Assembly: GCA_937892915.1 (NCBI GenBank)
Contig: CALBIC010000104.1
Location: 1-14,004, forward strand
Length of the DNA: 14,004 nt
Origin: UBA5972 sp002430125
GTDB lineage: Bacteria > Pseudomonadota > Alphaproteobacteria > Rhodobacterales > Rhodobacteraceae
Reading direction: 5' to 3'
Below, one piece after another: positions 1 to 7,018 of this stretch. Positions within the stretch are counted from its first letter, which is position 1, and every line of letters begins with the position of its first letter. A program made the translations under genes and the position numbers. The notes under the pieces were generated by a model. The model ran no database searches. It had not been told where the DNA came from and saw only the letters and a list, made by a program, of their open reading frames with translations.

Positions 1-30
1 TGTACAGGTTGTGTACGCCTTGTGCATACC

Positions 31-1563
31 TCACAGCGGGATGTTATCGTGCTTTTTCCATGGATTTGTCAGGCTTTTATTGCGCAACGACGCGAACGAC
101 CGCGCCACCCTTTTGCGGGTCGCATGCGGCATGATTACATCGTCTATGAACCCTTTTTCCGCCGCCACAAACGGGTTGGCAAAACGGTTCTCATAATCCG
201 CGGTGCGCTGCGCGATCTTCTCAGGCTCGCCCAGTTCAGACCGGTACAAAATCTCGACCGCACCCTTGGCCCCCATCACCGCAATCTGCGCGGTCGGCCA
301 GGCATAATTGAAATCACCCCGCAGGTGTTTTGACGCCATAACGTCATAGGCCCCGCCATAAGCTTTGCGGGTAATTACCGTGACTTTCGGCACCGTCGCT
401 TCGCCATATGCAAACAGCAGTTTCGCACCATGCTTGATCACACCGCCATATTCCTGCGAGGTTCCGGGCAGGAATCCCGGCACGTCAACCAGCGTCAGGA
501 TCGGGATTTCAAACGCATCACAGAACCGCACAAACCGCGCGGCTTTGCGGGACGCGTCAATATCCAGACACCCGGCGAGCACCAGCGGCTGGTTCGCGAC
601 CAGTCCCACAGTGGCGCCTTCCAGACGGATGAAACCGGTCAGGATATTGCCAGCGAAATCCGCCTGCGTTTCAAAGAAATCACCTTCATCCGCCAGCTTG
701 CGGACCAGTTCTTTCATGTCATAAGGCTGGTTCGGATTCTCGGGAATAAGCGTATCGAGCGACATATCCAACCGCGCCGGATCATCAAAAAACGGCCTAA
801 CAGGTGCCTTTTCACGGTTATTCAGCGGTAAAAAGTCAAATAGCCGCCGAATTTCACTTAAAGCTTCAATGTCATTATCAAATGCCCCATCCGCAACCGA
901 GGACTTGCTGGTATGGGTTTTTGCCCCTCCCAACTGTTCTGCCGTCACAACCTCGTTGGTGACGGTTTTCACCACGTCAGGTCCGGTCACAAACATGTAA
1001 GAACTGTCGCGCACCATATAGATGAAATCGGTCATCGCCGGGCTGTAAACCGCCCCGCCAGCGCAAGGCCCCATGATGACACTGATTTGTGGCACTACGC
1101 CTGACGCCATGATGTTTTTCTGAAAAACATCGGCATATCCCGCCAACGAGGCGACACCTTCCTGAATGCGCGCACCACCACTGTCGTTCAGCCCGATCAC
1201 CGGCGCACCCGCCTTCAGCGCCATATCCATGATCTTGCAGATCTTCTCGGCATGGGTTTCAGAAAGCGAGCCGCCAAACACCGTGAAATCCTGCGAAAAC
1301 ACGTAAACCATCCGCCCGTTGATCGTGCCCCAGCCGGTGATCACCCCGTCGCCCGGATAGCGCACCTGCTCCATCCCGAATTCGGCACAACGGTGGGATT
1401 TGAACATGTCAAACTCTTCAAACGAGCCTTCGTCCAACAAAACCTCAACCCGTTCACGGGCGGTTAATTTTCCTTTGCTATGCTGCACATCAATACGTTG
1501 CTGGCCACCGCCCAACCGGGCTTCGCCACGGCGGTCTTCAAGTTCCTGCAGGATGTCCTTCAT
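31..1563 (-). CDS. pccB: Propionyl-CoA carboxylase beta subunit (carboxyltransferase)
   Basis: This subunit transfers the carboxyl group from carboxybiotin on the alpha subunit to propionyl-CoA, giving methylmalonyl-CoA in cytosolic propionate assimilation. The 510-residue product is full length for the family. Two carboxyltransferase halves are visible. The N-terminal half contains GGSLSETHAEKI (98-109), NDSGGARIQEG (126-136) and the glycine-rich PCAGGAVYSPAMTDF (166-180). The C-terminal half contains VDVPGFLPGTSQEYGG (359-374), TRKAYGGAYDVM (398-409) and HLRGDFNYAWP (413-423). The Asp in the last motif fits propionyl-CoA rather than acetyl-CoA preference. The C-terminus KHDNIPL is typical of PccB. 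I chose the ATG at 1563 because AAAGG lies about 8 bases upstream. An in-frame ATG at 1590 has no good ribosome-binding site. The alpha subunit is not in the window. A PccR-type site lies upstream (1647-1666). An acetyl-CoA or broader acyl-CoA role is the alternative but less likely. Confidence 0.95.
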   Translation of the reverse strand: MKDILQELEDRRGEARLGGGQQRIDVQHSKGKLTARERVEVLLDEGSFEEFDMFKSHRCAEFGMEQVRYPGDGVITGWGTINGRMVYVFSQDFTVFGGSLSETHAEKICKIMDMALKAGAPVIGLNDSGGARIQEGVASLAGYADVFQKNIMASGVVPQISVIMGPCAGGAVYSPAMTDFIYMVRDSSYMFVTGPDVVKTVTNEVVTAEQLGGAKTHTSKSSVADGAFDNDIEALSEIRRLFDFLPLNNREKAPVRPFFDDPARLDMSLDTLIPENPNQPYDMKELVRKLADEGDFFETQADFAGNILTGFIRLEGATVGLVANQPLVLAGCLDIDASRKAARFVRFCDAFEIPILTLVDVPGFLPGTSQEYGGVIKHGAKLLFAYGEATVPKVTVITRKAYGGAYDVMASKHLRGDFNYAWPTAQIAVMGAKGAVEILYRSELGEPEKIAQRTADYENRFANPFVAAEKGFIDDVIMPHATRKRVARSFASLRNKSLTNPWKKHDNIPL

Positions 1564-1646
1564 CGGGCGCACCTTTTCTTTCGGGGTCAAGTCATCCCGC
1601 GGAATTTAACCCGTACTACCTGAAAGGGGAAGTAAAACAGTGCATA

Positions 1647-1694
1647 TTTGCTAATATCTTTGCAAATCAAGATAGCAAATTGCAACTATGCTAA
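1647..1694. promoter_or_regulatory. PccR-type operator cluster between pccB and the racemase gene
   Basis: TTTGCTAA (1647-1654) and the perfect palindrome TTTGCAAA (1659-1666) are separated by exactly four bases. This matches the TTTGCAAA-N4-TTTGCAAA arrangement that I recall being reported for PccR (ScfR family) of Rhodobacter sphaeroides. Weaker related blocks follow: TAGCAAA (1673-1679), TTGCAA (1680-1685) and TATGCTAA (1687-1694). The site starts 84 bases upstream of the pccB ATG. For pccB a tentative minus-strand promoter, TTGATT (1670-1665) with ATATGC 17 bases further on, overlaps the site. On the plus strand a TTGACT (1697-1702) abuts the cluster but has no good -10, so the racemase promoter may need an activator. 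The window also encodes a PccR homologue, so the assignment is well supported by context. Binding itself is inferred. Confidence 0.75.
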
Positions 1695-1770
1695 GTTTGA
1701 CTAAAAGTCTTGTGACAGACGATCCGCCAGCCCATTGTGTTATAAGGTGAATTCATGGGCAAGGCGCAAA

Positions 1771-2799
1771 ATGCGGTCAGACGTTTCGATCTATCTGGTC
1801 TCGATTCATGCCGAGGGCGAAGTCGGGAATGTTATTCTTGGCGGCGTCGCGCCGCCACCCGGTGCGACACTTTGGGAACAACGCGACTTTCTGCATCGCG
1901 ATGGGGCTCTGCGCGACCTGATGCTGAATGAACCACGCGGCGGGGTTTTTACGCATGTCAATCTGGTTGTCCCCGCCAAACACCCAGACGCAGCATTCGG
2001 CTTTCTGATCATGGAACCCGAACACACACCACCAATGTCAGGCTCGAACGCCATCTGCGTAGCCACAGCATTGCTTGATACTGGCATGATCCCGATGGTC
2101 GAACCGATCACTGAATTCACACTTGAAGCGCCAGCTGGTCTGGTTGCCATTTTGGCGCGGTGCAAGGACGGCAAGGCCACATCAATCCGCATCACCAACG
2201 TCGCATCATTCGCTGATCGACTGGATGCCCGGCTCGAGGTCGAAGGCCTTGGCACACTGACGGTTGATACGGCCTTTGGTGGCGACAGCTTTGTCATGGT
2301 CAACGCCGTTGACGTGGGTTTCGATCTGAAACCGGACGAGGCCCGCGATATTGCGGTGCTTGGCGCAAAGATCACCCGTGCCGCAAATGACCAGCTTGGC
2401 TTTCAGCACCCCAAGGATGACTGGAACCATATTTCGTTCTGCCAGTTCATGGGCCCGACGGGAAAAGAAAACGGCATCGCCAGCGGCAAAAGTGCCGTGG
2501 TTATAGACCCCGGCAAAGTTGACCGCTCGCCCACCGGAACAGGCTGTTCGGCCCGTATGGCAACCTTGGTGGCGCGGGGTTTATTGAAGGTCGGCGACCA
2601 CTTCATTGGCCGGTCGATCATCGACAGCCGGTTTGACTGCACGGTGCTGGCGGAAACCACGCTTGGCAACCGACCTGCAATCATTCCAACAATCGAGGGA
2701 CGCGCCTGGATTACCGGCACGCATCAGATCATGCGCGATCCCGATGATCCGTGGCCACGCGGATATCGTTTAAGCGATACCTGGCCCACAAGGGTTTAA
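1771..2799 (+). CDS. Proline racemase family protein (possible trans-3-hydroxy-L-proline dehydratase)
   Basis: Proline racemase-family enzymes are cytosolic and cofactor-independent. They racemise or epimerise proline and hydroxyprolines, or dehydrate trans-3-hydroxy-L-proline. The 342-residue product is normal in length, with the family features HAEGE (13-17), NEPRGG (53-58) and GGDSF (170-174). The first catalytic motif, usually MCGHN/G, reads MSGSN with Ser90. The second, usually DRSPCGTG, reads DRSPTGTGC with Thr255 and a Cys at 259. The known patterns are Cys/Cys for racemases and epimerases, Ser/Cys for some bifunctional enzymes, and Cys/Thr for trans-3-hydroxyproline dehydratases. Ser/Thr therefore argues against racemisation and leans towards dehydratase-like chemistry, with the substrate open. 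The ATG at 1771 is preferred because AAGG lies 6 bases upstream and the protein begins as relatives do. The frame is open further upstream, to a TTG at 1735, without support. It diverges from pccB and is followed by an MFS gene after 124 bases. Confidence 0.85.
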   Translation: MRSDVSIYLVSIHAEGEVGNVILGGVAPPPGATLWEQRDFLHRDGALRDLMLNEPRGGVFTHVNLVVPAKHPDAAFGFLIMEPEHTPPMSGSNAICVATALLDTGMIPMVEPITEFTLEAPAGLVAILARCKDGKATSIRITNVASFADRLDARLEVEGLGTLTVDTAFGGDSFVMVNAVDVGFDLKPDEARDIAVLGAKITRAANDQLGFQHPKDDWNHISFCQFMGPTGKENGIASGKSAVVIDPGKVDRSPTGTGCSARMATLVARGLLKVGDHFIGRSIIDSRFDCTVLAETTLGNRPAIIPTIEGRAWITGTHQIMRDPDDPWPRGYRLSDTWPTRV

Positions 2800-2923
2800 A
2801 CGCAGGTCGCCTTTTGAGCTTCGAAACCTGGCCATCAATCGTTTTTCGGCGTGCTAAGAACCACACGTAAAAATGGTTGCAAATGCAATGGACATCCCGA
2901 AACCACAGGCATAAGGCTTGTCC

Positions 2924-4150
2924 ATGACCGATTTGCCCAAGTCCAGATACCTCGACAGACGCACGCCACCGCACGTTACCACATTGGTTCTGCTGGCGGG
3001 TATATCAGCGCTTTCGATGAATGTGTTCCTGCCGTCCCTGCCGAATATGGCGGCGTATTTCAATACGGACTATGCCCTGATGCAGCTGTCTGTAACGCTG
3101 TATCTTGGCCTCACCGGCTTTTTACAGCTAATCATTGGACCGTTAAGTGACCGCTATGGACGCCGACCGATTATCTTGAGCGGCACGCTGATTTTTCTGA
3201 TCGCCACGATTGGGTGTATTCTTGCCACGACGATTGAAGTGTTCCTGTTTTTTCGCATGATTCAAACCGGGATCGCAATTGGCATGGTGCTGTCGCGGGC
3301 CATCGTGCGCGATATGGTTCCCGCCAATCAGGCGGCCAGCATGATCGGCTATGTGACCATGGGCATGTCGCTTGTGCCGATGTTTGCACCTGTTATCGGC
3401 GGCTATCTTGATGCATTTTTTGGCTGGAAAGCCAATTTCAGTATGCTGCTGATTGTCGGGGTCATTGTCGGCGGAATATTGTTTTTCGATCTGGGCGAAA
3501 CCAACCGCCACCGTTCAGCATCGTTCACCGCGCAGTTAAAGGATTACCCCGAGTTGTTCCGTTCGCGGCGCTTTTGGGGTTATTGCCTGACGGCAGCCTT
3601 TGCCTCGGGATCGTTCTTTGCGTTCTTGGGCGGCGCCCCGTTTATCGGGACATTTGTATTTGGCCTAGAGACCGTGGAGCTGGGGCCGTATTTCATTTTT
3701 GTCTCTATCGGATACCTGTTAGGCAACTTGGTCTCGGGCGTCTATTCTGTCCGGTTTGGCATTAATACCATGATGCTTTACGGCACGCTTGTGATGCTGG
3801 CTGGCGTGGCCGCGTCAATTCTGGCTCTCGCAGCCGGTGCCACGCATCCGCTGGCGTTCTTTGGTTTCATGCTGTTTGTCGGGTTTGGCAATGGGATGAC
3901 CCTGCCGAATTCGAACGCTGGTCTTGTTTCTGTGCGCCCGCACCTAGCTGGCAGCGCTTCAGGTCTGGGTGGGGCAATACAGTTGCTGGGTGGCGCCTCG
4001 CTGGCGGCAATTGCCGGGGTAATCCTGACGCCAAGTTCAGGTGCCTATCCGCTGTTGTATCTGATGATGATCACCTCGGTTTTGGCGTTATTTGTGATCT
4101 GGTACATTATGCGGGTCGAGCGGCAAACGGGGGCGCTTGATCAGCCTTGA
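2924..4150 (+). CDS. MFS transporter, Bcr/CflA-like drug efflux family
   Basis: This is a predicted 12-helix inner-membrane transporter of 408 residues, probably a proton-driven exporter. Helix 1 spans about 20-40. The loop 2-3 signature GPLSDRYGRRPII (72-84) is the MFS motif A. The helix 5 segment MSLVPMFAPVIGGYL (148-162) matches the antiporter-type motif C region of Bcr/CflA proteins. The ATG at 2924 has AAGG 7 bases upstream. A TTG at 2918 would put the ribosome-binding site one base from the start, so it was rejected. It lies 124 bases after the racemase gene on the same strand and 60 bases before pccR. Whether it moves anything related to hydroxyproline or propionate cannot be told; the family mostly exports drugs and some metabolites. 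The substrate is unknown. Confidence 0.85.
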   Translation: MTDLPKSRYLDRRTPPHVTTLVLLAGISALSMNVFLPSLPNMAAYFNTDYALMQLSVTLYLGLTGFLQLIIGPLSDRYGRRPIILSGTLIFLIATIGCILATTIEVFLFFRMIQTGIAIGMVLSRAIVRDMVPANQAASMIGYVTMGMSLVPMFAPVIGGYLDAFFGWKANFSMLLIVGVIVGGILFFDLGETNRHRSASFTAQLKDYPELFRSRRFWGYCLTAAFASGSFFAFLGGAPFIGTFVFGLETVELGPYFIFVSIGYLLGNLVSGVYSVRFGINTMMLYGTLVMLAGVAASILALAAGATHPLAFFGFMLFVGFGNGMTLPNSNAGLVSVRPHLAGSASGLGGAIQLLGGASLAAIAGVILTPSSGAYPLLYLMMITSVLALFVIWYIMRVERQTGALDQP

Positions 4151-4196
4151 TTGGCTGCTTTGCAAACCCTAGGCTGAGGTTGTGTTAATCTGCAAA
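4147..4196 (+). promoter_or_regulatory. Candidate pccR promoter with TTTGCAAA operator
   Basis: A perfect TTTGCAAA lies at 4159-4166 and a one-mismatch copy, TCTGCAAA, at 4189-4196, starting 30 bases later. A weak promoter can be drawn around the first: TTGATT (4147-4152), 17 bases, then TAGGCT (4170-4175), which leaves a leader of about 35 bases before the pccR ATG. The operator would then sit in the spacer, which would suit autorepression. The two half-sites are not at the 4-base spacing seen upstream of pccB, so binding may be weaker or of a different form. The motif match is directly visible. The promoter and autoregulation are inferred. Confidence 0.55.
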
Positions 4197-4210
4197 ACCG
4201 AGGCACCGGA

Positions 4211-5614
4211 ATGGCCACACAAAAACTGTATGCTGGGGTAAAACTGCGCGAAACCCGGACAAAGATGAGCCTGACGCAAAAGGAATTTGCGGCGCGTTTG
4301 TCGGTGTCGCTGCCCTATCTCAACCAGATGGAGAATAACCGTCGCCCGGTTTCCACGGGTGTTGTACTGGCATTGGCACAAGAGTTCGGCTTTGACGTGA
4401 CCCAATTGTCCACCAGTGACGCTGAGCGGATTGTGACGGATATGCGCGAAGCTTTGGCCGATCCGGTCTTTGCCGATACTGCCCCGCCGCTGGCCGATCT
4501 TCGTTTGATTGCGGCAAATGCGCCGTCGGTCGCACGAGCGTTTCTGGCGCTGCACCGCGCTTATACCCAAAGCCATGAACGGCTTGCTTCACTGGACGAA
4601 GTCCTTGGCCGCGAGGATCGCCCGCTTGTCTTTTCCCCATGGGAAGAGGTGCGCGATTTCTTTCATTACTGCGACAACTATATTGATGCAGTGGATCGCG
4701 CTGCTGAGCGATTTTCCCAGACCATCAGCCTGAACGGCACCAATGGGGCCAAAGCCGTTGCCGATTACCTTGATCAGCACGGTGTGGCAGTGGAATTCCA
4801 CCCCGAAGCACAGTTGCGCCAGTATGATGCCAAGCGGCAGCTGTTGCAGATATCCGCCCGTGCAGGCAATGCCAGTCAGGTTTTTCAGATGCTGCATCAA
4901 TGCGCGCTGCTGGATCAAAACGATCTGCTTGAGGCGACGCTGGATCTGGCGCGGTTCCAGTCAGATGACGCGCGGGCAATTTGCAAGATCGGCCTTGCTA
5001 ACTATTTCGCCGGGGCTGCAATGCTGCCATATGGCAGGTTTCTGGCAATAGCGCGGGAAACCCGGCATGACCTTGAACAATTATCCGAGCATTTCGGGGC
5101 GTCACTGGAACAAGTGGCGCATCGTTTATCAACCCTGCAACGCCCCGGCGCCAAAGGCATTCCGTTCTTTTTCGTACGGGTCGATCAGGCTGGCACGATC
5201 ACCAAACGGCATTCGGCAACCCGGTTGCAGTTCGCCCGGTTCGGCGGGGCTTGCCCGTTGTGGAACGTGCATCAGGCGTTTGAAACTCCGGGGCGGTTCC
5301 TGCGGCAACTGGCGGAAACCCCGGACGGCGTTCAATATTTCTGCCTGGCGCGCGATGTGTCAAAGTCAGGCGGTTCGTTTCGCGCTCCGTTGCGCCGGTT
5401 TGCCATTGGGCTTGGCTGTGAAATCCGCCACGCGGATCAGTTAGTTTACGCGGATGATCTGGATGTCGGCAACGCGCGTGCGTTTGAACCGATCGGGATT
5501 TCCTGCCGTATTTGCGCGCGTGAAAACTGCCATCAGCGATCAGTGCCGCCGCTTGAACGGCGGATCACTGTGAATCACAACCAGCGCGGAACATTGCCGT
5601 ATTCGATTGGCTGA
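4211..5614 (+). CDS. pccR: Short-chain fatty acyl-CoA regulator, PccR-like (ScfR family)
   Basis: ScfR proteins are cytosolic DNA-binding regulators that sense short-chain acyl-CoAs; PccR controls propionyl-CoA carboxylase genes. The 467-residue product has the family layout. An XRE helix-turn-helix spans about 7-64, with LTQKEFAARLSVSLPYLNQME at 21-41. An IrrE/M78-like central region spans about 150-310, and a C-terminal DUF2083-type region about 315-467, ending in LPYSIG. The protease motif HExxH is degenerate (LHQCALL, 228-234), so it should not be a peptidase. Cys432, Cys435 and Cys440 in GISCRICARENCHQR resemble the conserved cysteine cluster of the family. The ATG at 4211 has GAGG 7 bases upstream. 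TTTGCAAA motifs occur beside both this gene and pccB, which supports the PccR assignment over other ScfR members such as RamB or MccR. Two unrelated genes lie between it and pccB. Confidence 0.88.
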   Translation: MATQKLYAGVKLRETRTKMSLTQKEFAARLSVSLPYLNQMENNRRPVSTGVVLALAQEFGFDVTQLSTSDAERIVTDMREALADPVFADTAPPLADLRLIAANAPSVARAFLALHRAYTQSHERLASLDEVLGREDRPLVFSPWEEVRDFFHYCDNYIDAVDRAAERFSQTISLNGTNGAKAVADYLDQHGVAVEFHPEAQLRQYDAKRQLLQISARAGNASQVFQMLHQCALLDQNDLLEATLDLARFQSDDARAICKIGLANYFAGAAMLPYGRFLAIARETRHDLEQLSEHFGASLEQVAHRLSTLQRPGAKGIPFFFVRVDQAGTITKRHSATRLQFARFGGACPLWNVHQAFETPGRFLRQLAETPDGVQYFCLARDVSKSGGSFRAPLRRFAIGLGCEIRHADQLVYADDLDVGNARAFEPIGISCRICARENCHQRSVPPLERRITVNHNQRGTLPYSIG

Positions 5615-5657
5615 CCCGGCAGGCCAATGGCCCTTATGGCTCCGCCGGGGGTATTTT
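5615..5657 (+). terminator. Probable rho-independent terminator after pccR
   Basis: Directly after the pccR stop, CCCGGC (5615-5620) can pair with GCCGGG (5644-5649). The loop contains an inner GGCC-AAT-GGCC hairpin (5622-5632). The stem is followed by GGTATTTTC, a short T-run. A GC stem followed by GTATTTTC is a common 3' end pattern in Rhodobacterales. pccR and the DUF465 gene converge here, so a terminator is expected. The T-run is short and the strength is unknown. Confidence 0.55.
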
Positions 5658-5671
5658 CAAAGGAAAGAGGG

Positions 5672-5911
5672 TCAGGCCTTGGACAATATCGCCCAGATTT
5701 GATCCTTTAAGACCATCCGTTGTTTGCGCATGGCTTCCTCGTTGAAATCATCGGTCGGTTCGACATTGGTTTCAGCCCGGTGGATGGTGCGGTTGATCTC
5801 GTGATACTCGTCAAACAGCCGGCCGAAATGTGCGTCTTCGGTTTTAAGATTGTGCATGATTTCGACATGCGCGGGGAATTCTTCGGCCAGTTCGTGCGGG
5901 GTGTTTGACAT
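5672..5911 (-). CDS. DUF465 / YdcH-family small protein
   Basis: This is a 79-residue, charged, probably helical cytosolic protein. The segment HELAEEFPAHVEIMHNLKTE and the following HFGRLFDEYHEINRTIHRAE pattern match the DUF465 (YdcH) family, whose members are short coiled-coil-like proteins of unknown biochemical role. The C-terminus MRKQRMVLKDQIWAILSKA also fits. The ATG at 5911 is strongly preferred because AAGGAG lies 6 bases upstream. An upstream in-frame start at 5953 would run through an inverted repeat and lacks this support. It is the last gene of a minus-strand series, 63 bases after the dehydratase gene, and converges on pccR. It has its own leader containing an inverted repeat (5924-5951), so it may be separately controlled. 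No function is proposed. Confidence 0.85.
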   Translation of the reverse strand: MSNTPHELAEEFPAHVEIMHNLKTEDAHFGRLFDEYHEINRTIHRAETNVEPTDDFNEEAMRKQRMVLKDQIWAILSKA

Positions 5912-5923
5912 CGGTCGCTCCTT

Positions 5924-5951
5924 GATTATCCTGTTTACGGTCAGGATAATC
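5924..5951 (-). promoter_or_regulatory. Inverted repeat abutting the DUF465 ribosome-binding site
   Basis: GATTATCCT (5924-5932) and AGGATAATC (5943-5951) are perfect 9-base arms around a 10-base spacer. In the direction of transcription the repeat ends immediately before AAGGAG, the ribosome-binding site of the DUF465 gene. No T-run follows, so it is not a classical terminator. It could be a protein operator or an mRNA hairpin that affects translation start. The repeat is directly visible; the role is inferred. Confidence 0.6.
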
Positions 5952-5974
5952 ATTCGCGCACTGCCTGCCTTGAC

Positions 5975-6997
5975 CTATGTCAACAAAGCCGCAACGGCGG
6001 GTTGGCCGCGGGTCAGAACTGCCATATAACTGGCCGCGTCAATGTTCGAGCCGCAGACCACAACACCGACCCGCGCGCCTTGGAGGCGGGCACGCAACGG
6101 GCCAAACACAGCGGCAAGGGCTGCACCTGCTGCGGGTTCCACGCCCAGCTTTCCCTCTTCCTGAAACAGCACCGACCCGGCGCAAATTTCATCGTCGGTT
6201 ACGGTTACGACTTCGTCCAGATACGCCGCGCACACCTTGAACGAAAACGGCATTGCGCCGGGTGCGCCAAGGCTGTCGGCCATTGTGTTGATCACGTCAA
6301 GCTTGACTGGTTTTCCGGCTGCAAGGCTTTGTTGCATGGAATTGGCGCCGGTTGGTTCAACGCCGTAAACTTTGCAGTTCGGATTGATCTGCTTGATTGC
6401 GGCGGCAACGCCGCTAACCAGCCCGCCGCCACCGATAGAGACCACCACTGCGTCAAGGTCAGGTACCTGTTCGGCGAATTCAAGGCCAACGCCAGCCGAA
6501 CCAAGTGTGGTGAACGGCCCTTCATAGGGGTGAATGAAATACCGCCCTTCATCCTTTTCCAGCCGCTCGGCCTCGGCGAATGCAGCCGCACCGCCTTCGA
6601 TCATCACCATTTCAGCCCCAAGCATTGCAACGCGTTCGCGCCGGAAAGCATTGGCGGTTGAGAGCATGACAACCTTGGCGGAAACCCCCATCCGCGCCGC
6701 CACCCAAGCGGCTGCGATAGCGTGATTGCCTGCACTTACGGCCGTGATCCCGGCAGCTTTGCTTGCTTCGGGGATTTGCATACCAACCGACAAGGCCCCG
6801 CGGGGCTTGAATGTGCCAGTGACTTGCATCGCTTCGAGTTTAAGGAAAATGCGCCCGCCGCCCAGCAATGGCGCGAAACGCGGTGACACCAATTCAGTCA
6901 CCGGCGTGCGCAGAACATGCGGTTCCAGCAAGGCGTGCCGCGCCCGGATTTTGTCCAGCGAAACTGCGCTGAGGGGGGTGTCGCTGTAGTCAATCAT
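5975..6997 (-). CDS. Threonine/serine dehydratase-like PLP enzyme
   Basis: This is a fold-type II pyridoxal-phosphate enzyme of 340 residues. Lys64 in TGTFKPRGA (60-68) is the expected Schiff-base lysine. SAGNHA (88-93) and the phosphate-binding loop SIGGGGLVSG (187-196) follow. CGSNID (315-320) supplies the residue facing the pyridine nitrogen. No regulatory ACT domain is present, so a catabolic or single-domain dehydratase is more likely than biosynthetic IlvA. On L-threonine it would give 2-oxobutyrate, a source of propionyl-CoA; on serine, pyruvate. Hydroxyectoine-type or hydroxyaspartate dehydratases and serine racemase share the fold and cannot be excluded. The ATG at 6997 has GGAG 6 bases upstream. 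It lies 21 bases after the hemerythrin gene and is probably cotranscribed with it. No PccR motif is seen near this gene. Confidence 0.85.
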   Translation of the reverse strand: MIDYSDTPLSAVSLDKIRARHALLEPHVLRTPVTELVSPRFAPLLGGGRIFLKLEAMQVTGTFKPRGALSVGMQIPEASKAAGITAVSAGNHAIAAAWVAARMGVSAKVVMLSTANAFRRERVAMLGAEMVMIEGGAAAFAEAERLEKDEGRYFIHPYEGPFTTLGSAGVGLEFAEQVPDLDAVVVSIGGGGLVSGVAAAIKQINPNCKVYGVEPTGANSMQQSLAAGKPVKLDVINTMADSLGAPGAMPFSFKVCAAYLDEVVTVTDDEICAGSVLFQEEGKLGVEPAAGAALAAVFGPLRARLQGARVGVVVCGSNIDAASYMAVLTRGQPAVAALLT

Positions 6998-7018
6998 TGC
7001 GGGCTCCGCTGGTTGTGT

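Noticed and set aside
1..30. Short hairpin GTACA-GGTTG-TGTAC after the pccB stop as a terminator
   Set aside because: The arms are only five bases and AT-containing, and the sequence that should hold a T-run lies beyond the left edge.
1806..2375. A 189-codon minus-strand frame opposite the racemase gene
   Set aside because: The low-complexity Ser/Arg/Pro-rich translation is typical of an antisense frame, and the plus-strand gene carries family motifs throughout.
2876..2892. GTTGCAAA before the MFS gene as a third PccR site
   Set aside because: It has one mismatch and no partner half-site at the 4-base spacing, so chance is a sufficient explanation.
4883..4924. Possible IrrE-type metallopeptidase site in PccR
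   Set aside because: The expected HExxH is replaced by HQCAL, so the zinc-protease residues are missing, as in other ScfR regulators.
6002..6661. A 219-codon open frame on the plus strand opposite the dehydratase gene
   Set aside because: It is antisense to a clear PLP enzyme, and its composition is that of a reverse-strand shadow.
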